64,000 bases of DNA from Paenibacillus oleatilyticus (GTDB lineage: Bacteria > Bacillota > Bacilli > Paenibacillales > NBRC-103111). Position 1 is the first letter of the stretch. Each line of letters begins with the position of its first letter. The stretch spans positions 248,001 to 312,000 of the forward strand of contig NZ_JAHNZO010000002.1 of assembly GCF_018998565.1 (NCBI RefSeq), given 5' to 3'. The position numbers were made by a program, and so were the translations under genes. The notes under the pieces were generated by a model. The model saw only the letters and a list, made by a program, of their open reading frames with translations. It ran no database searches and was not told the origin of the DNA. This document shows, one piece after another, positions 1 to 8,274 of the stretch.

Positions 1-1026
1 CTGGGTGACCGGAGAGCGTACAATTTCACCAAAGGTGAAGATGATCGTTATGAAAAACAAAAACCATATATTGGTGCCCAGTCCGAGGGCGAAGGTGCCT
101 ACTCCGGACAACAGCGACGATAAAATGAACACATTTCGCTCTTTCCAATGGCGGAACCATTTTGTCACAGGAAGCACAAACAGGACAAACATCAGACCGT
201 TTAGCCCCAGCACCCAGCCAAAGATCTCCGTACTGGACAGCACTAGAGAATCATCCTTCCATGCGAACAGAGCCTGGGCAGGGACCTCGTTGATGACGTA
301 TACGGCCAAATATAGATCCAATTGCATAATGGGGATCAGAGCAAAGATGCCAGCCAAAATATAAACAAGGAACACTTTATCGCGAAAAATGATACCGTAT
401 CCCTTCAATTGCTCCTTGAATACGCGGGTAATCGGAACGGAGCTATCCGGACTGCTTTTTGCCGACTGCGGCAGCGTTTCATGAACAATGAAATACATTG
501 CGATGAAATACAGCAGCAGGACCACGGAGCAGGTCCACAACAGCTCTTGCCGGTACTGGAAGAAGAAGATCGCTCCAAGCGCAGGTCCGAGCACGGCGCC
601 AATGTTATTCGCCGTCACGAACGTTGCGAAGATCTGGCGACGTTCGTGCGCGGGCACCAGATCGGCCACCATAGCGGAGCTTCCAGGCCTGTAGATGGCT
701 CCACCCAGCCCAATGCCGATAAACGCGATATAATCCATCCAATGGGACGACGACATCGCGAATAAGGCAAACATCACCGTCTGAAGCGAAGCGCCCAGCA
801 GCATTACGGGACGCCTTCCTAACCGGTCGGCCAAAGCTCCCCCGAGCAGACTTCCGATGATGCTGAATATCGGAGGGATGGCCATCAAAATGCCGGCGAT
901 ATGGCTGCCTAACGCCGCGCCAAAATAGACCGTGATAAACGGATAGTACATCCAAAACAGCAGGTTAAAGAGCCCTTCGCCAAATAACCGCACTTTCAAA
1001 TTGGGATTCCATAAACGGATTTGCAC
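1..1026 (-). CDS. MFS transporter (N-terminal 342 residues; runs off left edge)
   Basis: Reading leftward from GTG at 1026 gives an open frame of 342 codons to the window edge, so the C-terminus is missing. The start is chosen because GTG follows a purine-rich AAGGATAAGG ribosome site. The product is a polytopic membrane protein: a first helix after about 15 residues, then the MFS loop 2-3 signature (ADRLGRRP) and a second cytoplasmic segment (ADLVPAHERR) typical of multidrug-type major facilitator transporters. About nine membrane segments are visible. The substrate cannot be read from sequence; a drug or metabolite/H+ antiporter is likely. It is transcribed away from the histidine kinase gene at 1389. 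Confidence 0.85.
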   Translation of the reverse strand, partial: MQIRLWNPNLKVRLFGEGLFNLLFWMYYPFITVYFGAALGSHIAGILMAIPPIFSIIGSLLGGALADRLGRRPVMLLGASLQTVMFALFAMSSSHWMDYIAFIGIGLGGAIYRPGSSAMVADLVPAHERRQIFATFVTANNIGAVLGPALGAIFFFQYRQELLWTCSVVLLLYFIAMYFIVHETLPQSAKSSPDSSVPITRVFKEQLKGYGIIFRDKVFLVYILAGIFALIPIMQLDLYLAVYVINEVPAQALFAWKDDSLVLSSTEIFGWVLGLNGLMFVLFVLPVTKWFRHWKERNVFILSSLLSGVGTFALGLGTNIWFLFFITIIFTFGEIVRSPVTQ

Positions 1027-1217
1027 TTCAAAACCTTATCCTTTCCACAACGAAACTTGTCAGGTTTCCCGGCCGGGTATACAAACTATAGAACGTTATC
1101 CAGAAAAAGTATAGACTTATAATTATGAATGGTTTATACTAATAATAATGAAAATTGAATAAGCCGAGCTTTATTTTAACTGCTTCAAAAATCGAACATT
1201 TGTTCTGAAATGTGAAA

Positions 1218-1244
1218 GACGCTTCCATCGGAAGCGTCTTTTTT
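1218..1244. terminator. Rho-independent terminator-like hairpin
   Basis: Perfect 9-bp stem GACGCTTCC (1218-1226) / GGAAGCGTC (1230-1238) with a 3-base loop, followed by TTTTTT. An AAA run on the other side makes it partly bidirectional. It lies between divergent promoters, so which transcript it ends is unclear. Confidence 0.7.
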
Positions 1245-1251
1245 GATGTAG

Positions 1252-1279
1252 TTGCATTAGGGGAATGGTATGTTAAAAT
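1252..1279 (+). promoter_or_regulatory. Possible sigma-A promoter for the kinase operon leader
   Basis: TTGCAT at 1252-1257 and TAAAAT at 1274-1279 are separated by 16 bases. Transcription would start near 1286 and run through the mini-ORF and hairpin at 1313-1366. This is a weak match on its own; the location supports it. Confidence 0.3.
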
Positions 1280-1312
1280 TATCCTTATTCGGAATGATAA
1301 GGAGGGGTGTTA

Positions 1313-1354
1313 ATGACAACGGGAGTCTGGAACTTTGTTTCATGTTCCGGGTAG
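1313..1354 (+). CDS. Possible 13-residue leader peptide over a hairpin
   Basis: ATG at 1313 is preceded by a very strong ribosome site (AAGGAGGGG, 5-base spacing) and encodes MTTGVWNFVSCSG before TAG. The whole mini-ORF lies inside the hairpin at 1316-1361, which is followed by a T run, so a translating ribosome would melt the hairpin. That geometry is typical of attenuation leaders. The same hairpin family occurs at 11543 and 12612 without a leader ORF, so the overlap may be accidental. Confidence 0.25.
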   Translation: MTTGVWNFVSCSG

Positions 1355-1366
1355 CCGTTGTTTTTA
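1316..1366 (+). terminator. Two-step hairpin with T run (GGAAC/GTTCC family copy 1)
   Basis: Outer stem ACAACGG (1316-1322) / CCGTTGT (1355-1361), an internal loop, inner stem GGAAC (1329-1333) / GTTCC (1344-1348) with a 10-base loop, then TTTTATT. The architecture and inner-stem sequence are shared with the hairpin at 12612-12661 and, more loosely, 11543-11591. Confidence 0.55.
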
Positions 1367-1388
1367 TTGATGTCATGTATGGAGCGAG

Positions 1389-3206
1389 GTGATCGGGCGC
1401 GTGCGGAGCATTCCGGCAAATCCATTGACCAGAATGAGTGTGAATTACCAGCTGATTTTGCTGTTTTTGCTCATGGTCAGTCCTGTTTTTATACTGCAAT
1501 GGTACGGAAATATGAAGGCCGAGCAAATTTTGAAGCGGAACGTGACGAATGCCTACCTGGAATTAAACAAGCAGAATTGGAATCTGCTCAATCGGGACAT
1601 GGAGTCGATCAATCGCATCACCATGACGATTATCCAAAATCCGCTCACGCAGCAGATGCTTCCGGACGATACGGACACGGTTGTGACGCGGGTCGGCAAA
1701 TACGAGGCCTTGGACAAGCTGCTCAAAAGCTACTCGATCGGGGGAGATGACGGCGGAGCCGTAGCATTTTCCTTATACGTCAACGATCCTAACGACGATT
1801 ATTCGTTTGCACCGAAAGTCAGACAGGCCTCGCAGGCAGGCGTTTTTTTCGTTTCGGATCGGAATCAGCCGGTTTGGTTTCGGGAAGCGCTTCAAAAGCA
1901 AGGCAAGGGCGAGCTCAAAATTATCGATCATTTCGATCCGTCGTCCGACCAAGGAACGCTGAGTTACGTCCGTGCCGTGAACAATATCTCGCATGGAAAT
2001 GGCGTGATCGGCGTTTTGGTGGTGACCAAGCTTGAAAGAATGATCGAGAACGATTTTCGCAGCGTTCATTTGCCGGATGGAGAAATTTATTTAACCGACG
2101 GGTCCGACCGGATTCTTGCGTCAACGACGAAAGACGCGGGAAGCAAGCTTCCGCTTCCGCCCGACGCCAAGGACATGACTACTATGGAAGGCATTCTGGA
2201 CACCGTGCACTCGGATTATATTTACGTCGTCAACTACAGCTATTTGCTCCAGCAAAAGCTGGTTTACCGCATTCCCATCCACTCCTTGCTTCAGCAGCAA
2301 AGCGAGCTGAAACGGGTGATTCAATTCATTTCCGTCGCTTATTCGGTACTGGCGTTTGTCGTCATGATGTATTTCTGGAGATCGTTAATGAATCCGATGC
2401 AGAAGCTGGTTCATGTTATAAGGAGCTATGTGCCGGGCAAACCGGTGCGGAAAACGGCCGCGCGCAGGAGAAACGACGAGCTCGGTGTGCTGATTTCCTC
2501 CGTCTATGACATGGCCGACCGGCTGAATCATCTCGTGAACGACAAGTATCAGCACGAAATCAAGCAAAAGGAAGCGCAGCTGCAAATTTTGTATCAGCAA
2601 ATTAATCCTCACTTGCTGTATAACACGCTGGAAAGCATTTATTGGAAAAGCACGCTGGAAGGCAAGGGCGAATCCGCGGAGATGATCAAAGAATTGTCCA
2701 AGCTGATGAAGATCGGATTAAGCAGGGGCAGAGAGCTGATTACGATCGGCGAAGAGATGGAGCATGCCGCCGCCTATATCAGCCTGCAGCAGCGGAGGTA
2801 CGAGCATACGTTTCGTGTGGAATGGAAGATCATGGAGGACGTGCGTGCGCTGCTGATCCCGAAGATTACGCTCCAGCCGTTAATTGAAAATGCTATTATT
2901 CACGGCGTGAAAAATATGGGGGAAGACGGGGAAATCGTCATATCCGCCGAACGACAGAACGACGACAAGGTGATAGTCCGCGTGGAAGATAACGGCTTTA
3001 GGGAAGCGGATCTTAACGCGATCCGCCGAGCGCTGCACGAGGAGCAGCCGGACCCGTCCTTGGGATACGGCATACGCAACATTCATCAGCGGGTCCGGCT
3101 GCATTTCGGCGCTGCATACGGGCTCGACTATACGAGAAATCAACCGCACGGAACGGTTGCCACAATCACTTTGCCCAAGCGCGAAGCCGTTTCGGCTGAA
3201 CAATAA
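1389..3206 (+). CDS. YesM-type sensor histidine kinase
   Basis: 605 residues. Membrane sensor of a two-component pair with the AraC-type regulator that starts 19 bases downstream. A first membrane helix (about residues 20-40) is followed by an extracytoplasmic sensing domain, a second helix near 300-325, a HAMP segment, then a His_kinase domain with phospho-acceptor His408 in the QINPHLLYNTLE motif and a C-terminal HATPase domain (N-box PLIENAIIHG; G-box near GYGIRN). This is the standard architecture of kinases that control sugar-uptake operons in Paenibacillus. The start is GTG at 1389; a GTG five codons in is an alternative. The stimulus is inferred to be an alpha-glucan breakdown product from the downstream genes. 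Confidence 0.92.
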   Translation: MIGRVRSIPANPLTRMSVNYQLILLFLLMVSPVFILQWYGNMKAEQILKRNVTNAYLELNKQNWNLLNRDMESINRITMTIIQNPLTQQMLPDDTDTVVTRVGKYEALDKLLKSYSIGGDDGGAVAFSLYVNDPNDDYSFAPKVRQASQAGVFFVSDRNQPVWFREALQKQGKGELKIIDHFDPSSDQGTLSYVRAVNNISHGNGVIGVLVVTKLERMIENDFRSVHLPDGEIYLTDGSDRILASTTKDAGSKLPLPPDAKDMTTMEGILDTVHSDYIYVVNYSYLLQQKLVYRIPIHSLLQQQSELKRVIQFISVAYSVLAFVVMMYFWRSLMNPMQKLVHVIRSYVPGKPVRKTAARRRNDELGVLISSVYDMADRLNHLVNDKYQHEIKQKEAQLQILYQQINPHLLYNTLESIYWKSTLEGKGESAEMIKELSKLMKIGLSRGRELITIGEEMEHAAAYISLQQRRYEHTFRVEWKIMEDVRALLIPKITLQPLIENAIIHGVKNMGEDGEIVISAERQNDDKVIVRVEDNGFREADLNAIRRALHEEQPDPSLGYGIRNIHQRVRLHFGAAYGLDYTRNQPHGTVATITLPKREAVSAEQ

Positions 3207-3225
3207 ATGGGCGAGGAGGCTTGGA

Positions 3226-4551
3226 ATGTACAATATTTTGCTAGTGGACGATGAACCGCTGATTTGTCAAGGTTTGAGCCGGCTTTTGGCTACTTCGGGA
3301 ATGAATATCGATCAGCTCTTTATCGCGCACAGCGGCTATGAAGCGATGGACTATATTCGCATGGAAGAAGTCGACCTGCTGATCACGGACATCCGGATGG
3401 GCGAAATGAGCGGAATCGAATTGATGCATCAAGCGAAAATGGCCAGGCCGTCGGTGCAATCGATCGTCGTTTCCGCCTACGAGACGTTTCAGTATGCGCA
3501 ATTGGCGATGAGGTTGGGCGCGAAGGATTACTTGATCAAGCCGCTGAACAGCAGCCATTTTCTGGATACCGTACGCAATGTACTGCTCAAAATGAACAAA
3601 GCGGCTGCTGCAGCCCACGATGAATTTATTACCGAGCTGAGCGACCGGTTCCGGATGGAGGAGCCCGACCGGGCGAAAACGGAGGCGCTGAACCAGCTTT
3701 TGGCCGATCCCGATTCAGCCTGCGCTTCGGCGGACCGGCTTGTGCCGATGGCTTCCTTGCAAGGGCCTTATTTTGCCGTGCTTAAAATCAAGCTGGATGT
3801 CCAACCTTCCCCGGCAGGGAACCGGTTCCCTGAAAAGGATCTCGACTTATGGCAGTATGCCGTATTGAACGTGGCGAGCGAGCTGCTTGACGGGCAGTGG
3901 AACCATGTCGCTTTTTATTCGCCCGATCATGAGATTTCGATCATTTTGCAATGGGACGACGAAGCCTATGGAGATAAGAGCATCAACAAAATCAACCAAC
4001 TGGACATGATTGGAAGATCGCTGCATGCGAATGTGCGGAAATATTTATCGCTGTCATGTGTGGTGGGCATAAGTCAGATTATGAAAGGAATCGAGTTTCT
4101 GGGCGCTTTGAACGAGCAGGCGCGGAAAGCGATCCGCTTTCACCGGGAGCATCAGGATCATTACGTGTTTTACTACGGCGATTTTAGCTGGAATCCGGCT
4201 TCCCATGAGGCGACCGAGGAGGAGCTGATCGTACATCACCATCAAATTGTGGATACGGCCAAGCAATACATCCACCGGCATTTTGGGCAAAAAGGGCTCA
4301 CGCTTCAGGAGGTCGCTCAGCAAAGTCACGTGAGTCCGAATTACTTGAGTTATTTGTTCAAGAAAAAAACGGGCTACAACCTTTGGGATTATGTCGTGAA
4401 ATTGCGAATGGAGGAAAGCCGGAGGCTCATTACAAGCACGGATATGCGCCGCTACGAAATCGCCGATAAAGTAGGGTATGAATCGCCGGAGCATTTCAGC
4501 AAAATATTTAAAAAATATTACGGCGTCAGCCCAAGCGAATTGAAAAAGTAA
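3226..4551 (+). CDS. YesN-type AraC-family response regulator
   Basis: 441 residues from ATG at 3226, chosen because it follows GCGAGGAGG and the protein then begins directly with the receiver domain (MYNILLVDDEP). The N-terminal receiver has acidic residues D9/D10, phospho-acceptor Asp55 (LLITDIRMGEM) and a lysine in IKPLN. A variable linker of about 200 residues follows, then a C-terminal AraC/XylS double helix-turn-helix (about 340-441; LTLQEVAQQSHVSPNYLSYL and YEIADKVGYESPEHFSKIFK). It is the partner of the kinase at 1389 and the likely activator of the transporter and glucanase genes 4647-11304. Confidence 0.93.
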   Translation: MYNILLVDDEPLICQGLSRLLATSGMNIDQLFIAHSGYEAMDYIRMEEVDLLITDIRMGEMSGIELMHQAKMARPSVQSIVVSAYETFQYAQLAMRLGAKDYLIKPLNSSHFLDTVRNVLLKMNKAAAAAHDEFITELSDRFRMEEPDRAKTEALNQLLADPDSACASADRLVPMASLQGPYFAVLKIKLDVQPSPAGNRFPEKDLDLWQYAVLNVASELLDGQWNHVAFYSPDHEISIILQWDDEAYGDKSINKINQLDMIGRSLHANVRKYLSLSCVVGISQIMKGIEFLGALNEQARKAIRFHREHQDHYVFYYGDFSWNPASHEATEEELIVHHHQIVDTAKQYIHRHFGQKGLTLQEVAQQSHVSPNYLSYLFKKKTGYNLWDYVVKLRMEESRRLITSTDMRRYEIADKVGYESPEHFSKIFKKYYGVSPSELKK

Positions 4552-4646
4552 AATCGCCAATGATCCCGATAGGATTGCACATGTTCAATTTCCCTGCGCA
4601 TTTTTACAATGAAGTCAAGACCTAGGAGAAATGAGGGAAATCGGCT

Positions 4647-5513
4647 GTGTATCAAGTCGTGAAAAGACATCTATGGGGTTATCTGTTTATTTTGCCGGCT
4701 GCCGTTATTTTCGGTTTGTTCTTATGGACGCCGATTGTCAAAGGCTTCGCTTACAGCCTGTACCACGTTGATTTTATGAAAGGCAACGCTTTTGTCGGCT
4801 TCGACAATTATGTCAAAGTGCTTCGCGATCCCGATCTCGGGCGCGCGGTGAAGAATACGCTGTATTATATGTTTCTAGGGCTTGTCATCGGCTTCTGGGT
4901 GCCGATCGTCTTTGCGATTGCCATCTCCGAGCTGAGGAGGTTCCAAGGGTTCGTCCGCATCGCCGCTTACTTGCCGAACGTGCTTCCCGTGGTCGTCTTG
5001 TACGGACTGTGGCGATGGATTTTCGACCCGGTCGGCCCGATCAATGCGGTGCTGAGCAAGCTGGGCTTCGAGCCCGTTTCGTTTATGACCGACACGAGCT
5101 GGTCCATGGCCTCGCTGGTCTTCATGGAAACCTGGCAGCAGTTCGGCGGCGCGCTGCTGATTTATTTGGCCGGCTTGCTGAGCATTCCCCGGGATTGGTA
5201 CGAGGCGGCGGAAATCGACGGGGCCGGCGTCTGGCAGCGGATTCGCTACATTACGCTTCCTTCGATCAAAAGCCTGATTCTGCTTTTATTAATTCTGCAA
5301 ATCATCTCGACCTCGCAGGGCTATCAATCCCAGTATGCCATGCTCGACGGCGGCCCCAACAAAGCGACGCTCACGTATGTTCTGCTTATCGTGAAGTATG
5401 CGTTTACAAGCCAGGATTACGGCGCGGCGTCCGCCTTGGGCGTGCTGATGTTTTTCGTGCTCGGCGGATTGGCTCTGGTTCAATCCAGGCTTACCGGCAG
5501 GGAGGGGGCTTGA
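4647..5513 (+). CDS. Sugar ABC transporter permease (MalF/UgpA type)
   Basis: 288 residues, six predicted membrane helices. It carries the binding-protein-dependent inner-membrane EAA loop (YEAAEIDGAGVWQRIRYITLPSIK), which contacts the ATPase. GTG at 4647 lies 9 bases after GAGGG. With the next gene it forms the transmembrane heterodimer of a carbohydrate uptake (CUT1) importer. No ATPase gene is nearby, so as is usual in this family a shared MsmX-type ATPase elsewhere in the genome is expected. Its position between the two-component system and the alpha-1,3-glucanase suggests alpha-glucan oligosaccharides as substrate. Confidence 0.93.
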   Translation: MYQVVKRHLWGYLFILPAAVIFGLFLWTPIVKGFAYSLYHVDFMKGNAFVGFDNYVKVLRDPDLGRAVKNTLYYMFLGLVIGFWVPIVFAIAISELRRFQGFVRIAAYLPNVLPVVVLYGLWRWIFDPVGPINAVLSKLGFEPVSFMTDTSWSMASLVFMETWQQFGGALLIYLAGLLSIPRDWYEAAEIDGAGVWQRIRYITLPSIKSLILLLLILQIISTSQGYQSQYAMLDGGPNKATLTYVLLIVKYAFTSQDYGAASALGVLMFFVLGGLALVQSRLTGREGA

Positions 5514-5515
5514 GC

Positions 5516-6388
5516 ATGAGCAAGCACGAACGCGGCATTCTTTCGGGCTACGATTTGCGGAACCGCTCCGTTCGGTTCGGCTATGCGTTCATGATCGCGG
5601 CAATCCTCGTCATGGTCTGCACCATGATCTATCCGATTCTCATTACGTTTTTTAACGGGGTCCGGCCCAATACGGAGATGAACTCGTTTCCGCCACGCTT
5701 TTTCCCTTCGGCGTGGCATTTCGAAAATTTCGGGCAAGGCTGGAATTATATCCATCTGCTGCTGTTCCTTCGCAATACGTTTATCATTTTCGCGGGCAAT
5801 TTAATCGTGACAGTCGCGGTGCTGGGGTTGGCGGCATTTAGCTTGACGCACTTGAACGTGCCATACCGGAGGCAGATCGGCGCCTTTTTCTGGATTACGC
5901 TCTTTATCCCGCCGACGACCTACATTATTCCGAATTTTATGAATTTGAAGGAGCTCGGGCTGCTGAACCAATTTGCGGCCTTCTGGCTGCCTGCGGCCGC
6001 CAACGCTTTTTACTTGCTGCTGCTGAAAAACTTCTTCGGCGGCCTGCACCCGGAAATTTTCGAAGCGGCGAGAATGGACGGCGCGTCCGACGGAACCTGC
6101 TTTTTCCGGATTGCCTTTCCTTTGTCCGTGCCGATTTTTGCGACGTTATCGATCTTTATTTTTTCCGCGGTATGGAACGACTGGTTCTGGCCGTCGATCG
6201 TGATGCACAGCGACAACGGGTATCCTCTGGCGACGGCCATCTACAAGTATGTGCTGCAAGCCCGCAGAATGAATTTAAACCTCAAGTTCGCGATCTTGTT
6301 CATGGTGATGCTTCCGCCGGTCGTCGTGTTTCTTCTCTTTCAAAAGTTTATTCTGCGCGGCGTGCAGCTGGGAGGAGTGAAGGGCTAG
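5516..6388 (+). CDS. Sugar ABC transporter permease (MalG/UgpE type)
   Basis: 290 residues from ATG at 5516, two bases after the previous stop and behind GGAGGGGG. Six membrane helices and the EAA loop (FEAARMDGASDGTCFFRIAFPLS) identify the second CUT1 permease subunit; the C-terminus LRGVQLGGVKG is characteristic of this family. Two-base spacing from the first permease implies translational coupling. It works with the lipoprotein at 6513. Confidence 0.93.
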   Translation: MSKHERGILSGYDLRNRSVRFGYAFMIAAILVMVCTMIYPILITFFNGVRPNTEMNSFPPRFFPSAWHFENFGQGWNYIHLLLFLRNTFIIFAGNLIVTVAVLGLAAFSLTHLNVPYRRQIGAFFWITLFIPPTTYIIPNFMNLKELGLLNQFAAFWLPAAANAFYLLLLKNFFGGLHPEIFEAARMDGASDGTCFFRIAFPLSVPIFATLSIFIFSAVWNDWFWPSIVMHSDNGYPLATAIYKYVLQARRMNLNLKFAILFMVMLPPVVVFLLFQKFILRGVQLGGVKG

Positions 6389-6512
6389 CGGGCGCGATGG
6401 CTGAATCGTAAACCTGCGCATAATCCGAATAGGAATACGCCTCGTTTCGGAGGAAGGGCCCGATTAAGATGGAGGTTAGCTGCACATTCATCATTTGGAA
6501 AGGGGAATTCCA

Positions 6513-7919
6513 ATGCGCGAGCGCAACGCTTTATTCGCATCATCGATGTCACTTTTTATGCTAGGTTTCATGCTCACCGCATGCAGCCCGGACGCAAGCC
6601 CGGCCACCGACGGCGGGAACAATTCAGCTTCGTCCGGCAAGAAAAAAATTACCATCAGCGTCTACTATCCGACGCCCGATCTGGTGGAAAAGCGGGCGCT
6701 GGAGGACGATAAAATCCGCCGGTTTACGGAGAAGTATCCGGACGTGGAAATCGTAAAAAGCGACTGGCACTACGATCCGAACCAGATCGGCATCAAGATG
6801 GGCGCCAACGAAGCGCCGACCCTGTTCAACACGTATGCGACGGAAGGAAAGTTTTTGGCGGAAAAAGGATGGGCGGCCGACCTTACGGGCCTATTCAACG
6901 CATATGAGTTCAAAGATCAGATGAACCCGATTTTGCAGCAGCAATTCGTCATCGGCGGCAAAATTTACGGGATCGCCCAGCAAGGCTATGTGACCGGCAC
7001 GATCGTCAATAAGAAGATGCTGGAGGATAAAAAGATCGCGGTACCGCCGCTCGACTGGACGTGGGACGATATGTTCAACACGGCCAAGGCGGCAGCCGAT
7101 CCTGCGAAAGGGATCTCCGGCATTGCTCCCATGGGGAAAGGGAACGAAGCCGGGTGGAACTGGACCAACTTCCTGTTTGAAGCGGGGGGAGACATTCAGA
7201 AGGTAGAGGGCGGCAAAGTCACGGCGCTCTTTCATTCCGAGGCGGGTGTGAAAGCGCTGCAATTTTACCGAAGCCTGGCTTGGGAGGCGAAAGCCATTCC
7301 GAAGGACTGGGCGCTCGGTTGGGGCGACGCTGTCGGAGCTTTTGCCCAGAGCCGGACGGCCATGGTGATCGCCGGACCGGACGGTCCGATCGATCAGGCG
7401 CTCAACCAGGGCGGCATGAAGCCTGCCGATGTGCTCTTTTACCCGATGCCGTCTGCGGCTAAGGGCGGCAAGCATACCGGCGTACTCGGCGGCGATTATC
7501 TCGTCATCAATCCGAAAGCGACGCAGGAGGAGCAAGAAGCGGCATTCCGTTACGCAACGTTCGACTACTTCTCGGACAAAGGGCTGGCTTCTATCGAAGC
7601 GAGCATCCAGCAGCGGAAAAAGGACAACAAATATGTCGTACCTCCGGTGATCGAGTACTTCACTTCCGATTCCGCTTACGGTAAAAAGGTGAAGGCCGTC
7701 TACGACAAATACGATAACGTCTATCAATACTCGCCTGACATTATGAAATACCTCGACGGGAAGCTGGAAGCGCAGTTCAATACGCAGGATTACTACGCGA
7801 CCATGACAAGTGTCGTACAGGACGTCTTTTCGCGCAAAGACGCCGACCCGAAAACGGTGCTGGATGCGGCGGCGAAGCTCATTCAGGAAAAATATTACAA
7901 CTCGATCAAGGTGGAATAA
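6513..7919 (+). CDS. Extracellular sugar-binding lipoprotein of the ABC importer
   Basis: 468 residues from ATG at 6513, which follows GGAAAGGGG at good spacing. A lipoprotein signal peptide ends in the lipobox LTAC (Cys about residue 26), followed by a Ser/Gly/Asn-rich tether and a family 1 solute-binding fold. It captures oligosaccharide outside the membrane for the permeases at 4647 and 5516. A terminator follows at 7941, so these genes can be transcribed without the glucanase. Confidence 0.92.
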   Translation: MRERNALFASSMSLFMLGFMLTACSPDASPATDGGNNSASSGKKKITISVYYPTPDLVEKRALEDDKIRRFTEKYPDVEIVKSDWHYDPNQIGIKMGANEAPTLFNTYATEGKFLAEKGWAADLTGLFNAYEFKDQMNPILQQQFVIGGKIYGIAQQGYVTGTIVNKKMLEDKKIAVPPLDWTWDDMFNTAKAAADPAKGISGIAPMGKGNEAGWNWTNFLFEAGGDIQKVEGGKVTALFHSEAGVKALQFYRSLAWEAKAIPKDWALGWGDAVGAFAQSRTAMVIAGPDGPIDQALNQGGMKPADVLFYPMPSAAKGGKHTGVLGGDYLVINPKATQEEQEAAFRYATFDYFSDKGLASIEASIQQRKKDNKYVVPPVIEYFTSDSAYGKKVKAVYDKYDNVYQYSPDIMKYLDGKLEAQFNTQDYYATMTSVVQDVFSRKDADPKTVLDAAAKLIQEKYYNSIKVE

Positions 7920-7940
7920 CAAGTCGTTGCGAGTAGGGAG

Positions 7941-7976
7941 AGGTTGGTCGGGATTGATATCCGGTCAGCCTTTTTT
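7941..7976 (+). terminator. Rho-independent terminator after the ABC importer genes
   Basis: 11-bp stem AGGTTGGTCGG (7941-7951) / CCGGTCAGCCT (7961-7971), including three G-U pairs, with a 9-base loop, followed by TTTTTT. It separates the transporter genes from the glucanase gene, which must then have its own promoter or depend on readthrough. Confidence 0.75.
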
Positions 7977-8274
7977 GCCTGCGCAGCGGTGCCGTACGCC
8001 GGGGGCCAGCGGGGTGCAACGCGCGAGAGGTCCGTAATATTGCGCCTGATCTTCATAACATGCAACCTTGAAACGAAGGCGCGAAATATTAGAATGGTAA
8101 TCAGCACAGCCGCTTCTGCAGCATCTTGTACGGCTATAGGCTGTCTATTCAAGGGGAGGGGAGGCACGGACAGACGGTAAGCTAAGCATGAAATCACTTG
8201 AGGGGAGGCGATAAAGAGCATTGAAGCAGAGGACGCGCAAGCTGGTTCTGGATATTGAATAAGGAGGCAGGCTT
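7977..8274 (+). other. Long leader of the glucanase gene
   Basis: About 300 bases between the terminator and the glucanase start. I see no confident sigma-A promoter. GCGCC...GGCGC dyads around 8041-8085 could be an activator site for the AraC-type regulator. A ribosome-site-like GAGGGGAGG (8200-8208) precedes a short TTG mini-ORF (MKQRTRKLVLDIE) that ends just before the glucanase ribosome site. Nothing here matches a riboswitch class I know. Confidence 0.3.

Larger units (their letters stand above)
1027..1388. other. Divergent intergenic region with two hairpins
   Basis: This 362-base gap separates divergent genes. The left part (1080-1180) is AT-rich and must hold the leftward promoter. 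The right part contains a factor-independent terminator (1218-1244), a possible promoter (1252-1279), a strong ribosome site with a 13-codon mini-ORF (1313-1354) and a second hairpin followed by a T run (1316-1366). Having two terminator-like hairpins before the kinase gene means its promoter is either downstream of them or subject to attenuation. Confidence 0.5.

Noticed and set aside
6891-7922. Minus-strand open frame of 343 codons
   Set aside because: Antisense shadow of the sugar-binding lipoprotein gene at 6513.
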